A stretch of 64,000 nt of DNA from Oscillospiraceae bacterium (GCA_015067585.1 SVMC01000003.1:1-64000), one strand, 5' to 3'. Shown: positions 1 to 8,801, numbered from the stretch's first letter. Made by a program: numbers and translations. The notes: generated by a model from the letters alone, not told the origin.

Positions 1-54
1 AATGGGGAGCTTTTTTCTTGTCTACTTTACTCCTCGCTATAAGCTATTTTTTTG

Positions 55-73
55 CCACCGGCAAAGCCGGTGG
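55..73 (-). terminator. Intrinsic terminator-like hairpin (minus strand)
   Basis: CCACCGGC-aaa-GCCGGTGG; on the minus strand it is followed by a T run (plus strand tattttttt upstream). Confidence 0.55.
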
Positions 74-96
74 TTAACTTTGGTACAACCAATGTA

Positions 97-131
97 AAAA
101 TGCGCTGTTCCTTGAGAACGGCGCATTTTTT
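97..131. terminator. Bidirectional terminator-like hairpin
   Basis: aaaaATGCGCtGTTCcttgaGAACgGCGCATttttt; A run and T run on either side. Confidence 0.55.
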
Positions 132-183
132 GGCTCAAAACGATATGCTTAAAGCTTGGTGTATTACAGAGCGTTTGCATCTG

Positions 184-294
184 TGAATGTAGGGGCGACC
201 AGTGGTCGCCCGGCAGCAAATATTTCCTTTCTATCGAAACTACCGGCGAAATCGTAGCAGTTACCCGGGCACGCATTGCATGCCCCTACATTCA
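184..294. repeat. MITE-like folded element with 13-bp terminal inverted repeats
   Basis: TGAATGTAGGGGC (184-196) and GCCCCTACATTCA (282-294) are exact reverse complements; internal hairpin GGGCGACC-agt-GGTCGCCC (193-211). Confidence 0.6.
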
Positions 295-355
295 TAAGGA
301 TAGTTTCTGCGGTATAATCACATTTGAAAAAGCAGGCGACACATCAGGTTTTGTA

Positions 356-682
356 CTAAAGCAGGAAAAAAGCCGCCGCCGTGATCAGGATGGTCTGCAT
401 ATCCTCCTCATCGTCGATGAGCAGCAGCAAAAGGATCAGGAGCACCAGCACATCCCCCAAATCCAGGCCCTTTGGAAGAAGCTGCAACAGCCGTGATTTC
501 AGGGACAGCGGTGTTGGCTGTGGTCTTGTCTGGGGTACCGGCGGCGGTGGAGGCGGCGCGGGTGTTGGCGCAGGCCGTGGGGGTGGCGGAGGCGGCGTTG
601 GGCTGCGATGGGGCGGCTGGGGGCTGCTGACTTTCCTGCGCTGATAGGTGCCATCGGGGCCGGGGGTGAATCTGCTGTACAT
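356..682 (-). CDS. Proline-rich small protein with C-terminal hydrophobic segment
   Basis: 108-aa ORF; RBS AAGGAG upstream of ATG; poly-Pro N-half then LGDVLVLLILLLLLIDDEED. Confidence 0.65.
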   Translation of the reverse strand: MYSRFTPGPDGTYQRRKVSSPQPPHRSPTPPPPPPRPAPTPAPPPPPPVPQTRPQPTPLSLKSRLLQLLPKGLDLGDVLVLLILLLLLIDDEEDMQTILITAAAFFLL

Positions 683-697
683 GGTTTCACGCTCCTT

Positions 698-1018
698 CTA
701 TTCCTCACGATCGGTCTGCTGCAGCGCAAGGCTTGCCAATCCGGACAACCGCCCGATTTGTAGGGCCCGCTCCAATTTTTTTCGCCGCTTTGGCGACAGA
801 AACGGCCCAAGGGCCTGAAACAGCGCCGTATGCCGTCCGTTTCCCCCGGCACTTTGCATCAGCTTTTCAAGGCCCTGTATGGGGAAGGCTGTCTCCTGTG
901 TCTGGGAAGGCGTCTCCTGAGGCATCATTGCCCCAAGAGACTGGGCCAGCGACATCACCTGGGCCATGGCATTGGGATCGCTCAGAAGCTTGCCCAAGGC
1001 TTCATCCAGATTCTCCAT
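698..1018 (-). CDS. Conserved-looking hypothetical protein
   Basis: 106-aa ORF with upstream GGAGTAAGG; tightly spaced with neighbours. Confidence 0.65.
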   Translation of the reverse strand: MENLDEALGKLLSDPNAMAQVMSLAQSLGAMMPQETPSQTQETAFPIQGLEKLMQSAGGNGRHTALFQALGPFLSPKRRKKLERALQIGRLSGLASLALQQTDREE

Positions 1019-1021
1019 GCC

Positions 1022-1273
1022 TTACTCCGTCTTCTTTGTCAGCCTGCCCAGAAGCTCTGCGGCCTCCGGATTTTGCAGCATAGGGGAAAGCACAGCTTTA
1101 GCAGCTTCGTAGTCTCCCTTTTGCACCGCCTGCGCTGCCTCCTGTAGTGCACCGCCACCGTCCCGGCGAAGCAGCGCCAGAAGCTGACGGCCTTCCGCCG
1201 ATGCCAGAACGCGGGCAAGATCTGCCTGAGAAAAGGGGAGAGAACCTGAATTATTTGCAGCATTAGAAAACAT
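1022..1273 (-). CDS. Hypothetical protein, 83 aa
   Basis: AGGAGG RBS upstream of ATG; first gene of a three-gene run. Confidence 0.65.
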   Translation of the reverse strand: MFSNAANNSGSLPFSQADLARVLASAEGRQLLALLRRDGGGALQEAAQAVQKGDYEAAKAVLSPMLQNPEAAELLGRLTKKTE

Positions 1274-1370
1274 TTCGTTGCCTCCTGACCGTTCGTTTGC
1301 TATAATAATATAGTTCAGCGGCAGTGGCCGCTACCCCAATATATGCAGCGAAAAGCAAAAGGTGAACCGA

Positions 1371-1844
1371 ATGAAACTGCTGATTTTATCGGACTCTCAT
1401 AAGACAATGGAATATATGTATGCTGCGGTGGAGCGGGAAAAACCCGATTGCATCGTTCATTTGGGCGACCATGAGCACGATGCCATAGCGCTGGCAAAGC
1501 GTTATCCTCAGATTCCTCTGTGGAGTGTATGCGGCAACTGCGATTACGGCACAGCGCCTGTACGGCTGATAAAAGATGTGGAAGGTGTGCGCCTGTATAT
1601 GACTCACGGCCATACCCTGCATGTGAAATACGGCCTGTTGCGGGCAGAATATGCGGCCCGGGAGGAAAATGCCAATGTGCTGCTCTTTGGCCACACCCAT
1701 CAGAGCATGCTGGATTGGCACAACGGCCTTTGGATGTGCAACCCCGGAAGCTGCAGCGGTCGCGGTCTTGTGACCTATGGGGTGATGGAACTGTCGGACG
1801 GACAGGTGAAGGGTAAGATCTGCGATTTTGCACATCAGGACTGA
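1371..1844 (+). CDS. YfcE/MJ0936-family metallophosphoesterase
   Basis: Motifs SDSH, HLGDHEHD, GNCD, THGH, GHTH, NPGS in the translation. Confidence 0.9.
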   Translation: MKLLILSDSHKTMEYMYAAVEREKPDCIVHLGDHEHDAIALAKRYPQIPLWSVCGNCDYGTAPVRLIKDVEGVRLYMTHGHTLHVKYGLLRAEYAAREENANVLLFGHTHQSMLDWHNGLWMCNPGSCSGRGLVTYGVMELSDGQVKGKICDFAHQD

Positions 1845-1884
1845 GCCTCGATCACAAGAAAAGGAAGGAATGAGGTGACATTCC

Positions 1885-3132
1885 ATGGCCTATGGAAATC
1901 TCCATCGCCCGGACCGACTTTTCCTGCCCCAGCAGACGCTGCTTCACTTTGCTGCGCAGATACCTGCGCCTTTCTTTCTCTACGATGAGGATGGCATTCG
2001 CAAGGCCGCCCGTACCATTCAAGGCAGCTTCCTCTGGAACCGGGGACACAGGCCCTGGTTTCCGTTGATGGCGAACACCTCAACTGCGGTGCTGCAGATC
2101 CTGCGGGAGGAAGGCTTTGGCATTCTGGCACAAAGTGAGCAGGAACTGCGTCATGCCTGCCGCTGTGGTTTTGCCGGGGAGGAGCTCCTCTTCCATACCC
2201 CGGCTATGACGGATCAGGCGGTGTTGTTGGCAAAGCAGCTTGGCTGCGGTGTGATCTTTGATGCACCCGGTCAGATCGGGAAACTGGCCGATCAGCTGCC
2301 CAAACGCTGCCTGCTTCGGGTTTGCCCGGAGCGGTTCAGCTACGGGCCTGGCTTTGCGGAACATACCGACAAAGGGAAATCCGGCATGAACCACGCACAG
2401 CTTCTTGAGGCTGCTGCGCGGCTGTCCGCACTGGGAGCAAAGGAGATCGGACTGCACTGCCGGCTTGCTTCAAATGCCGGAAATGAAGCCTATTATCCTG
2501 CCGTGGCAGACTTTTTGTTCTCCTTGGCAGCGGAGCTGCGAAACCGGCTGGGTATCGAAGTCAGCTGCTGCGACATTGGCGGCGGCATTGGAAGGAATCA
2601 GAATCTGCCCCGGATCGGCACCTTGATCCGGGATCGCTTCCGGGCAGCATTTCCAAACAGGGAAGGCCCTGCGATCTACACGGAACTGGGACGATATGCT
2701 CTGCAGCGCCATGGCATTCTGGTCTGCCGTGTGGCAGAGGTGAGGGAGCGCTCCCGACCATACATGATTTTAGATGCCAGTGCATCGGCTCTGCCGTGGC
2801 TGACGGAGCATCGGGAACGGCCCCATATTTCCGTAGTGGGCAACTGCAGCCGCAGGGGAAGACAGGTTTGGACCGTCTACGGCTGCAGCGCCGATTCCCG
2901 CGACCGCTTCAGTGACAAAGCCATGCTTCCTGCGGTTTCCCCCGGTACCGTGGTGGCCATTCATAACGCGGGGGCATATTGTGCGTCGGCCCAAAATTGC
3001 CTGAATATGCTTCCTTTCTGGGATAGCTATCTCTATACCCGGCAGGGTGAGATCGTATCTGTCGATGCTCTCACAGCATCAGAAGAAATGCCGCGATGCC
3101 CACCAGTATGCTCACACCGATCACGGCAGTGA
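1885..3132 (+). CDS. Diaminopimelate/ornithine decarboxylase-like PLP enzyme (fold-III, LysA-like)
   Basis: N-terminal PFFLYDEDGIRKAARTIQ, FPLMANTSTAVLQIL (K of the usual K-A-N replaced), later CDIGGGIG, GNCSRRGRQVW, HNAGAYCAS. Confidence 0.75.
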   Translation: MAYGNLHRPDRLFLPQQTLLHFAAQIPAPFFLYDEDGIRKAARTIQGSFLWNRGHRPWFPLMANTSTAVLQILREEGFGILAQSEQELRHACRCGFAGEELLFHTPAMTDQAVLLAKQLGCGVIFDAPGQIGKLADQLPKRCLLRVCPERFSYGPGFAEHTDKGKSGMNHAQLLEAAARLSALGAKEIGLHCRLASNAGNEAYYPAVADFLFSLAAELRNRLGIEVSCCDIGGGIGRNQNLPRIGTLIRDRFRAAFPNREGPAIYTELGRYALQRHGILVCRVAEVRERSRPYMILDASASALPWLTEHRERPHISVVGNCSRRGRQVWTVYGCSADSRDRFSDKAMLPAVSPGTVVAIHNAGAYCASAQNCLNMLPFWDSYLYTRQGEIVSVDALTASEEMPRCPPVCSHRSRQ

Positions 3133-3250
3133 CGATGGCCTCCGCAGCCATCATGAGGGTCTGAAAACTGGTTCTGGGTTTTGTGTTTGCCTGCTCCATG
3201 GCAAGGCGCTCCGTGGGAAGATATGGACAAAGATCGATCATCTGATTCAT
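3071..3250 (-). CDS. Small single-TM protein, 59 aa (below the ORF-track cutoff)
   Basis: Reverse-strand translation MNQMIDLCPYLPTERLAMEQANTKPRTSFQTLMMAAEAIVTAVIGVSILVGIAAFLLML*; AAGGAG RBS 10 nt upstream of ATG. Confidence 0.55.
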   Translation of the reverse strand: MNQMIDLCPYLPTERLAMEQANTKPRTSFQTLMMAAEAIVTAVIGVSILVGIAAFLLML

Positions 3251-3434
3251 AATACCGGCTCCTTTCGTTTATCTGTATTCATAATAACGAAATTGCTGTC
3301 CCAAAAACCGGACAGAACCCTGCTTGGCATAGGGGATTGACTTTTTTTATAAAAAGGTTACAATATGGTATAACTACTTATAGTATTTTGACTTTATGAA
3401 ATGGCATATGAAGAATTAACAGGAGGACTACCCT

Positions 3435-4276
3435 ATGAGAATTAAGATCAGTGCCGACAGCACCTGCGATCTGACGAAGGAACTTGTGCAGCAGTATGAT
3501 ATTGAGATCATTCCCCTTTATGTGAATAAGGATGGCGTTTCTTATCAGGACGGTGTGGATATTACCGCGCAGGATATTTTCGCCCATGTGTCCGCCGGCG
3601 GCAGCATGTGCAGCACCGCTGCGGTGAATGTGGAGGACTATTCCCGGTTCTTCAGCCGCCTGCGTCAGGAGCATGAGAGTGTGATCCATTTTACCATCAG
3701 CGCATCCATGTCTTCCAGCTATCAGAATGCCTGCATTGCGGCAGAAGATGTGGGCGGTGTATATGTGGTGGATGCCGAGAATCTTTCCACCGGTATCGGT
3801 CAGCTGGTGCTGGAAGCTGCCATCATGGCAAAGGGCGATCAGGCTCCGAGGTTATTGTGGCAGAACTGAATGAGATGAAAAAGAAGCTGAATGTCAGCTT
3901 TATTCTCGATACGCTGGAATATCTTCGCAAGGGCGGCCGCTGCAGCGCGGTGGCGGCTCTGGGTGCTAACCTGCTGAGCCTCAAGCCCTGCATCGAAGTG
4001 CGTGACGGCAGCATGAAAGTGGGAAAGAAGTACCGCGGCAGTCTGGATAAGTGCCTTGAAAAGTACATCAAGGACCGCCTTGCGGAGGTGGACACCCTGG
4101 ATCTTCGCCGGATCTTCATCACCCATTCCGGCATGGATCAGGCAAGAGTGGATCGGGTACAGGCTTGGGTGCAGGAGTGCGCTCCCTTTGCCGAAGTTCT
4201 GCAGACCACCGCAGGCTGCACCATTTCCAGCCACTGCGGCCCCAACTGCCTTGGTGTTCTGTTCTTCAATAAGTAA
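3435..4276 (+). pseudogene. DegV family protein, interrupted by a frameshift
   Basis: ORFs 3435..3869 and 3857..4276 together make a full DegV (ISADSTCDLTKEL ... VSFILDTLEYLRKGGRCSAVAALGANLLSLKP); the frame changes near 3831-3850. Confidence 0.85.
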
Positions 4277-4306
4277 TTCATTTCCTTCCCGTCCGGAGGC
4301 ATATCA

Positions 4307-4918
4307 ATGACGGTATTTTACTTCCTTTCTGCGCTGATCGGTTATCTTTTGGGATCAGTCAGCATTTCTGTGATCCTGTCCACCTATGTTCTGCATGCGG
4401 ATGTGCGTCAGCATGGCAGTGGCAATGCCGGCGCCACCAATATTGCACGGGTTTTCGGTGCCCGGGCGGGGGTGCTGACCCTTCTGGGCGATATGCTCAA
4501 AACGGTGGCGGCAGGTGTGATCGGCCAGCTTCTGGCAGGTCGGATGGGGCTTGTTCTCGCCTGTGCGGGCTGTGTCATCGGGCATAGCTGGCCGGTGTTC
4601 TTTAAGTTCCGTGGCGGCAAGGGTGTGGCGGTTTCCGCCTGCATCGGGCTTTTGCTGGATTGGCGGTTCTTCCTGATCCTGTTTGCCGTGTTTTTCCTCG
4701 TCTTTTTCCTGACGAAACGGGTTTCTGCCTGCTCCGTGGTTTCAGCACTGGTATATCCCTGGGCTTACTGGCTGCTGCATCCTGCCTTTGGCGCAGAGCA
4801 TATCCTGTGCTTCTTCATCTGCGTACTGGTGGTATTCCTGCACCGCAGTAATATTCGCCGCCTTTTGCGGGGAGAGGAAGCAAAGTTCCGCTTCAAATCT
4901 GAGAAGAAAACCCAGTGA
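4307..4918 (+). CDS. plsY: Glycerol-3-phosphate acyltransferase PlsY
   Basis: GYLLGSVSISVIL, GSGNAGATNIARVFG, GHSWPVFFKFRGGKGVA motifs. Confidence 0.95.
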   Translation: MTVFYFLSALIGYLLGSVSISVILSTYVLHADVRQHGSGNAGATNIARVFGARAGVLTLLGDMLKTVAAGVIGQLLAGRMGLVLACAGCVIGHSWPVFFKFRGGKGVAVSACIGLLLDWRFFLILFAVFFLVFFLTKRVSACSVVSALVYPWAYWLLHPAFGAEHILCFFICVLVVFLHRSNIRRLLRGEEAKFRFKSEKKTQ

Positions 4919-4939
4919 CCGTCCGGTGGAGGGATAACT

Positions 4940-5632
4940 ATGAACAGCCTCTTTTCCCAATTTGAGACGGTGGTGGTGTTCGATACCGAGACCACCGGCC
5001 TTTCCATGCAGCGCGATGAGATCATCGAGCTGGGTGCGGTACGGTTGCGCCGGGATGGCATGGGGTATGCCCCGGATGGAGAACTGAGCTGCCTCATCTC
5101 TCTGCCACCGGACAAAGCCTTGCCGCCGCAGATCGAGCAGCTTACCGGCATCACCGATGCCATGCTGAAAGCGGAGGGCATTGACCGGGAACTGGCGGCA
5201 AAGCAGCTTCGTGATCTGCTCACAGGCCCGCAGATGCTGGTGGTCGCCTACAATGCTCAGTTTGACCTGAACTTTGTCTATTATCTTCTTGCCCGCTATG
5301 GCTGCACAGAGTGCCTGCGGCAGGCAAAGTATCTCGATGCTCTGACGGTGTACCGGGATCGCAGACCCTATCCCCACCGGCTGGAAAATGCCATTGAAGC
5401 CTACCAGCTGACGGAGGCGGTAAACAGCCACCGTGCGGTGGATGATGCCATGGCTACAGTACAGCTTCTGCGGGCGATGGAAAAGGAGAAAAATGACCTC
5501 CTGTCTTATGTAAACCTGTTTGGCTATCATCCCAAATACGGCGTCAGCGGCAAGAAGATCCGCTCCATCCATTATCTTCCCCAGCCATATAAGGAGCATC
5601 CGCCCCTTTATACCATGGCGGGCATTACATAA
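4940..5632 (+). CDS. DnaQ-type 3'-5' exonuclease
   Basis: VVFDTETTGLSMQRDEIIELGAV, YNAQFDLNF, HRAVDDAMAT (DEDDh motifs). Confidence 0.9.
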   Translation: MNSLFSQFETVVVFDTETTGLSMQRDEIIELGAVRLRRDGMGYAPDGELSCLISLPPDKALPPQIEQLTGITDAMLKAEGIDRELAAKQLRDLLTGPQMLVVAYNAQFDLNFVYYLLARYGCTECLRQAKYLDALTVYRDRRPYPHRLENAIEAYQLTEAVNSHRAVDDAMATVQLLRAMEKEKNDLLSYVNLFGYHPKYGVSGKKIRSIHYLPQPYKEHPPLYTMAGIT

Positions 5633-5640
5633 TGGAACAC

Positions 5641-5686
5641 AACGCAGCGAAGCGCTTCAAAAGGAAGCCGCATTCGCTGCGTTTTG
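5641..5686 (+). terminator. Terminator-like hairpin
   Basis: AACGCAGCGAA (5641-5651) pairs with TTCGCTGCGTT (5673-5683), followed by TTG. Confidence 0.45.
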
Positions 5687-5764
5687 TCATACAGGCTGGC
5701 TTTTTTTCATACAATGCCAGTGCCGCGGGATGTCGCGGCATTATGTGTTTGCGGAGGGATCTGG

Positions 5765-6304
5765 ATGCGAAGGGGACTATGGATGGGTGTGCTTTTGGCG
5801 ATGATCGCAGGCTGCGGGGCAGGGCAGCCTGTGGTCTATGAGACGGTGTCGGATGTTTTCCCGGTCTGCGCCGTGGAGGAAGCGCCCTATGACATTGCCC
5901 TGACACTTCCTTCAGATGCCCGAGAGTTGGCGAAGAATGCCGAAGGCTGCCTTTATGAGGCGGCAGACGGTGCCTATACCATCTGTACCCGTACGCTGGT
6001 GACGGACGGATTGGATGCTGCAGTGTATACACTGTCAGGCTTTGCCCAACCACAGATTCGTTTGAACGGAGAAGAAGGGGACAGAGAGGCCTGCCAGTTT
6101 GCATGGAGCTGCGCCGGGGAACAGGGGCAGATGGTCTGCCGTGCCAAGGTGTTGCGTGAAGGGGACTATTGCTATGCCCTGTGCTTCAGCCTGAAAGAGG
6201 GATTGGGCAGGGAATATAATGAATGCATCAACCGGGTGTTTTCCTCCTTTGAACTGCTGCCCCGGGAGCAGACGGTGTCAGGGGATGCGGAGGTACTCGC
6301 CTAA
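5765..6304 (+). CDS. Putative lipoprotein of unknown function
   Basis: Internal start MRRGLWMGVLLAMIAGCGAG (lipobox-like IAGC) with GGAGG upstream. Confidence 0.65.
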   Translation: MRRGLWMGVLLAMIAGCGAGQPVVYETVSDVFPVCAVEEAPYDIALTLPSDARELAKNAEGCLYEAADGAYTICTRTLVTDGLDAAVYTLSGFAQPQIRLNGEEGDREACQFAWSCAGEQGQMVCRAKVLREGDYCYALCFSLKEGLGREYNECINRVFSSFELLPREQTVSGDAEVLA

Positions 6305-7018
6305 GGCATAGCCCACCAGGTCACCGTAGCGCACCACATACCAGCCGTTGTAGCTGTTCAGCACATCCACGGCACTGGCATTGGGAATGCGGGCGATGAT
6401 TTGTCCTGCGGAGGATGGAGCACCTCTGAGATTCAGAGGGCCTGACACGGTCTGCACCGTGCCCTGACGGATTTCTCCGGGGGAGAGGAAGGGCAGGCCA
6501 AAATATTCCGTCACGCTCAGAGCCAGCGCCCGGGCGATGGCGGTCAGATTGTTCTGAAGCCATGTGGCATCCTCCACATTATCATGGTAGCCAAATTCTC
6601 CAAGTACCGCAGGAGCACGGGTGTTGCGAAGCTCGTAAAGGGCATTGGATGCCACGGTTCTCACCCGGTCGGGCAGGGGATAAATGGGCTTTATGTTGTC
6701 AACAATGATATTGGCCATGCGCAGCGCCTGTGTACTGCCGGGGAAATAGTAGATATCTACCCCACGAAGCTGACCGCTCAGGGATTCCGGAGCGGCATTG
6801 GAGTGCAGCGCCAGATGGAAGTCATAGTTTCCTGCATTGGATGCCCGGACGGATGCCCCAACCGTACCGCCCGGATCGTTCCTCGTCACATTGATGCCGC
6901 TGGCCTCCAGATAGGGGGTCATCTCATCCGCCAGCAGATTCATCCAGTATTCCTCGTTTCCCGTGGTGACATAGGGATTATACTCCTGTGTGGAGGGACT
7001 CAGAAACAAGAATGCCAT
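6278..7018 (-). CDS. N-acetylmuramoyl-L-alanine amidase with C-terminal SH3-type domain
   Basis: FLSPSTQEYNPYVTTGNEEYWMNLLAD, HLALHSNAAP, GEFGYHDN; C-term SGPLNLRGAPSSAGQIIARIP. Confidence 0.85.
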   Translation of the reverse strand: MAFLFLSPSTQEYNPYVTTGNEEYWMNLLADEMTPYLEASGINVTRNDPGGTVGASVRASNAGNYDFHLALHSNAAPESLSGQLRGVDIYYFPGSTQALRMANIIVDNIKPIYPLPDRVRTVASNALYELRNTRAPAVLGEFGYHDNVEDATWLQNNLTAIARALALSVTEYFGLPFLSPGEIRQGTVQTVSGPLNLRGAPSSAGQIIARIPNASAVDVLNSYNGWYVVRYGDLVGYALGEYLRIP

Positions 7019-7160
7019 TGCATCGCCGCCTTTCTTCGTTTCCCTAATCTATGCATCAGGAACGCCAAAGTTGCGCTTTTGGGGAAACTATTGTTGCACG
7101 ATGGCCGGTTGTGTGGTAACATAGCATAAAACGATGCAACAGATGGAAGGCCCAACACTT

Positions 7161-8147
7161 ATGCAATATATTATTCTTGACTTGGAATGGAATCAGCCCT
7201 GGCCGGGTTCTCCCTCGGCACAGAAGGTGCTCCCGGTGTCGATCCACGGGGAGATCATTCAGATCGGCGCGGTACGGATGGGAGAGGATCAGAGCCTGCA
7301 GGACGAGTTTCAGATTTTGATTCGTCCCAAGTATTACCGCAGACTCAATAAGCGGGTCAGCAGCCTGACGGGCATCAAGGAATCCCGCCTCAAGGCAGAG
7401 GGTGTTGGCTTTCCCGAGGCAATGGAAAAATTCCGCGCCTGGTGCGGGGAGGATTGCACCTTCCTGACATGGGGATTTGACGATCTCACCATTATGCGGG
7501 AAAATCTGATGCTTTTCGGCTTTGCGACGGATTGGATCTCCCGCTGGTATAATGCACAGATGATCTTCAATGCGCAGACCGACGGAAGCAATGCCCAGAA
7601 GGCCCTGAAGACAGCCATGGAGCTTTGCGGCATTGCCGCTACCCGCCCCGCCCATGATGCCCTGGGCGATGCCTACCATACCGCACAGGTTTGTGCTACA
7701 CTGGAGCTTGCCAGAGGCTGCAGGGAATACGAAACGGCACTGCGGCAGCATGAGAACGGCTTCCACGGCGCACAGCCGGAGGGATGCCTCGACCGCCGGG
7801 TGTTCCACGGCTATCCCGACAAGGACAAAGCCATCGGCGACATGGCGGGCAGAGAGAACCGTTGCCCGGAATGCGGCAAAGCCATGAAATCCAGCCGCTG
7901 GTATCCCCAGCAGGGCAGACGCTATATGACCATGGCCACCTGCCCGGAGCATGGAAAATATCTCATTCGCATCCGCCTGAGTGAGGAAGCGGACGGTACC
8001 CTGCGGGTCAGCCGTCTGATCTACGAGGGCGCTTCGGAAGCCGCGAAGGCATATGAAGCCCTCGCCCAAAAACCCAGACGCCACCACCGCCGCAGCTCCC
8101 GCAAGGCCAGCGTCAAGCAGCCGGATGGGGCAAAAAAAGAAGAATAA
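7161..8147 (+). CDS. 3'-5' exonuclease domain protein (ERI/KapD-like)
   Basis: YIILDLEWNQPW, IIQIGAVRM, LTGIKES, HDALGDAYHT; CxxC pair in C-terminal part. Confidence 0.85.
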   Translation: MQYIILDLEWNQPWPGSPSAQKVLPVSIHGEIIQIGAVRMGEDQSLQDEFQILIRPKYYRRLNKRVSSLTGIKESRLKAEGVGFPEAMEKFRAWCGEDCTFLTWGFDDLTIMRENLMLFGFATDWISRWYNAQMIFNAQTDGSNAQKALKTAMELCGIAATRPAHDALGDAYHTAQVCATLELARGCREYETALRQHENGFHGAQPEGCLDRRVFHGYPDKDKAIGDMAGRENRCPECGKAMKSSRWYPQQGRRYMTMATCPEHGKYLIRIRLSEEADGTLRVSRLIYEGASEAAKAYEALAQKPRRHHRRSSRKASVKQPDGAKKEE

Positions 8148-8153
8148 GCAATA

Positions 8154-8190
8154 AAAGGTTGCCTTACCAAAGGGTAAGACAACCTTTTTT
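8154..8190 (+). terminator. Intrinsic terminator
   Basis: AAAGGTTGCCTTACC-aaag-GGTAAGACAACCTTTTTT. Confidence 0.8.
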
Positions 8191-8229
8191 ATTAGAATAC
8201 ATTGGATTACGGATATTTGTACAGTGGAT

Positions 8230-8460
8230 TCAGATTTTATCTTCTTCGGAGAAAACAAGAAGATCATTTGGTGTGCAATTCAGCAGGAGGCACATGGTCT
8301 CGATGTTCTCATATTGAATGGATTTTGTTTGATTGTTGACCATTTTGTTGAAATTTTGATAACTCATGCCCAACTGTTTGTACAGCCAATACTTTGTTTT
8401 TCCCTGTTCCTGCAACAATTTTAGTACATTGAGTTTAATCATTAGATACTTCTCCATCAC
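8230..8460 (-). CDS. XRE/Cro-family HTH regulator
   Basis: MIKLNVLKLLQEQGKTKYWLYKQLGMSYQNFNKMVNNQTKSIQYENIETMCLLLNCTPNDLL. Confidence 0.9.
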   Translation of the reverse strand: MMEKYLMIKLNVLKLLQEQGKTKYWLYKQLGMSYQNFNKMVNNQTKSIQYENIETMCLLLNCTPNDLLVFSEEDKI

Positions 8461-8495
8461 ATATGTTTTGATGAGATAATATCTTAGTTTTGCTC

Positions 8496-8540
8496 TTTAC
8501 ATATAGACTATCACGATATATAATGTGAAAGTCTATATGT
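8496..8540 (+). promoter_or_regulatory. Sigma-A-type promoter embedded in an 11-bp inverted repeat (candidate repressor operator)
   Basis: TTTACA (8496-8501), 17-nt spacer, TATAAT (8519-8524); inverted repeat ACATATAGACT (8499-8509) / AGTCTATATGT (8530-8540). Confidence 0.65.
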
Positions 8541-8557
8541 GTGAATGGGGTGGGGGA

Positions 8558-8773
8558 ATGATTATTGATGTTTCAGGGGTTGTATTGATTCCTGGTAATG
8601 AAGGAAAAGACTGTCCGGGAAATGGTTTAGACGATCGTATTGAATGTTGTTGTGATGAGTGTGGATATATGATGTGCTGTTTTGAAATGGATTCTACTAA
8701 CAGCTGTATTCAATGTAACGATAAAAAATGTCCAAAATCTCCGAATTCTGAACCAAAAATAGATCACAAATAA
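8558..8773 (+). CDS. Cysteine-rich small protein (71 aa, 10 Cys)
   Basis: MIIDVSGVVLIPGNEGKDCPGNGLDDRIECCCDECGYMMCCFEMDSTNSCIQCNDKKCPKS...; start chosen at the ATG after a GGGGTGGGGG stretch. Confidence 0.7.
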   Translation: MIIDVSGVVLIPGNEGKDCPGNGLDDRIECCCDECGYMMCCFEMDSTNSCIQCNDKKCPKSPNSEPKIDHK

Positions 8774-8801
8774 AAAAACGGAGTATAAATGCTTTACGCT
8801 T

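Noticed and set aside
37-276. 79-aa minus-strand ORF
   Set aside because: Overlaps the terminator hairpins and the MITE-like element; no RBS or protein pattern.
7056-8267. 403-aa minus-strand ORF
   Set aside because: Covers the exonuclease gene 7161..8147 in antisense and lacks recognisable motifs.
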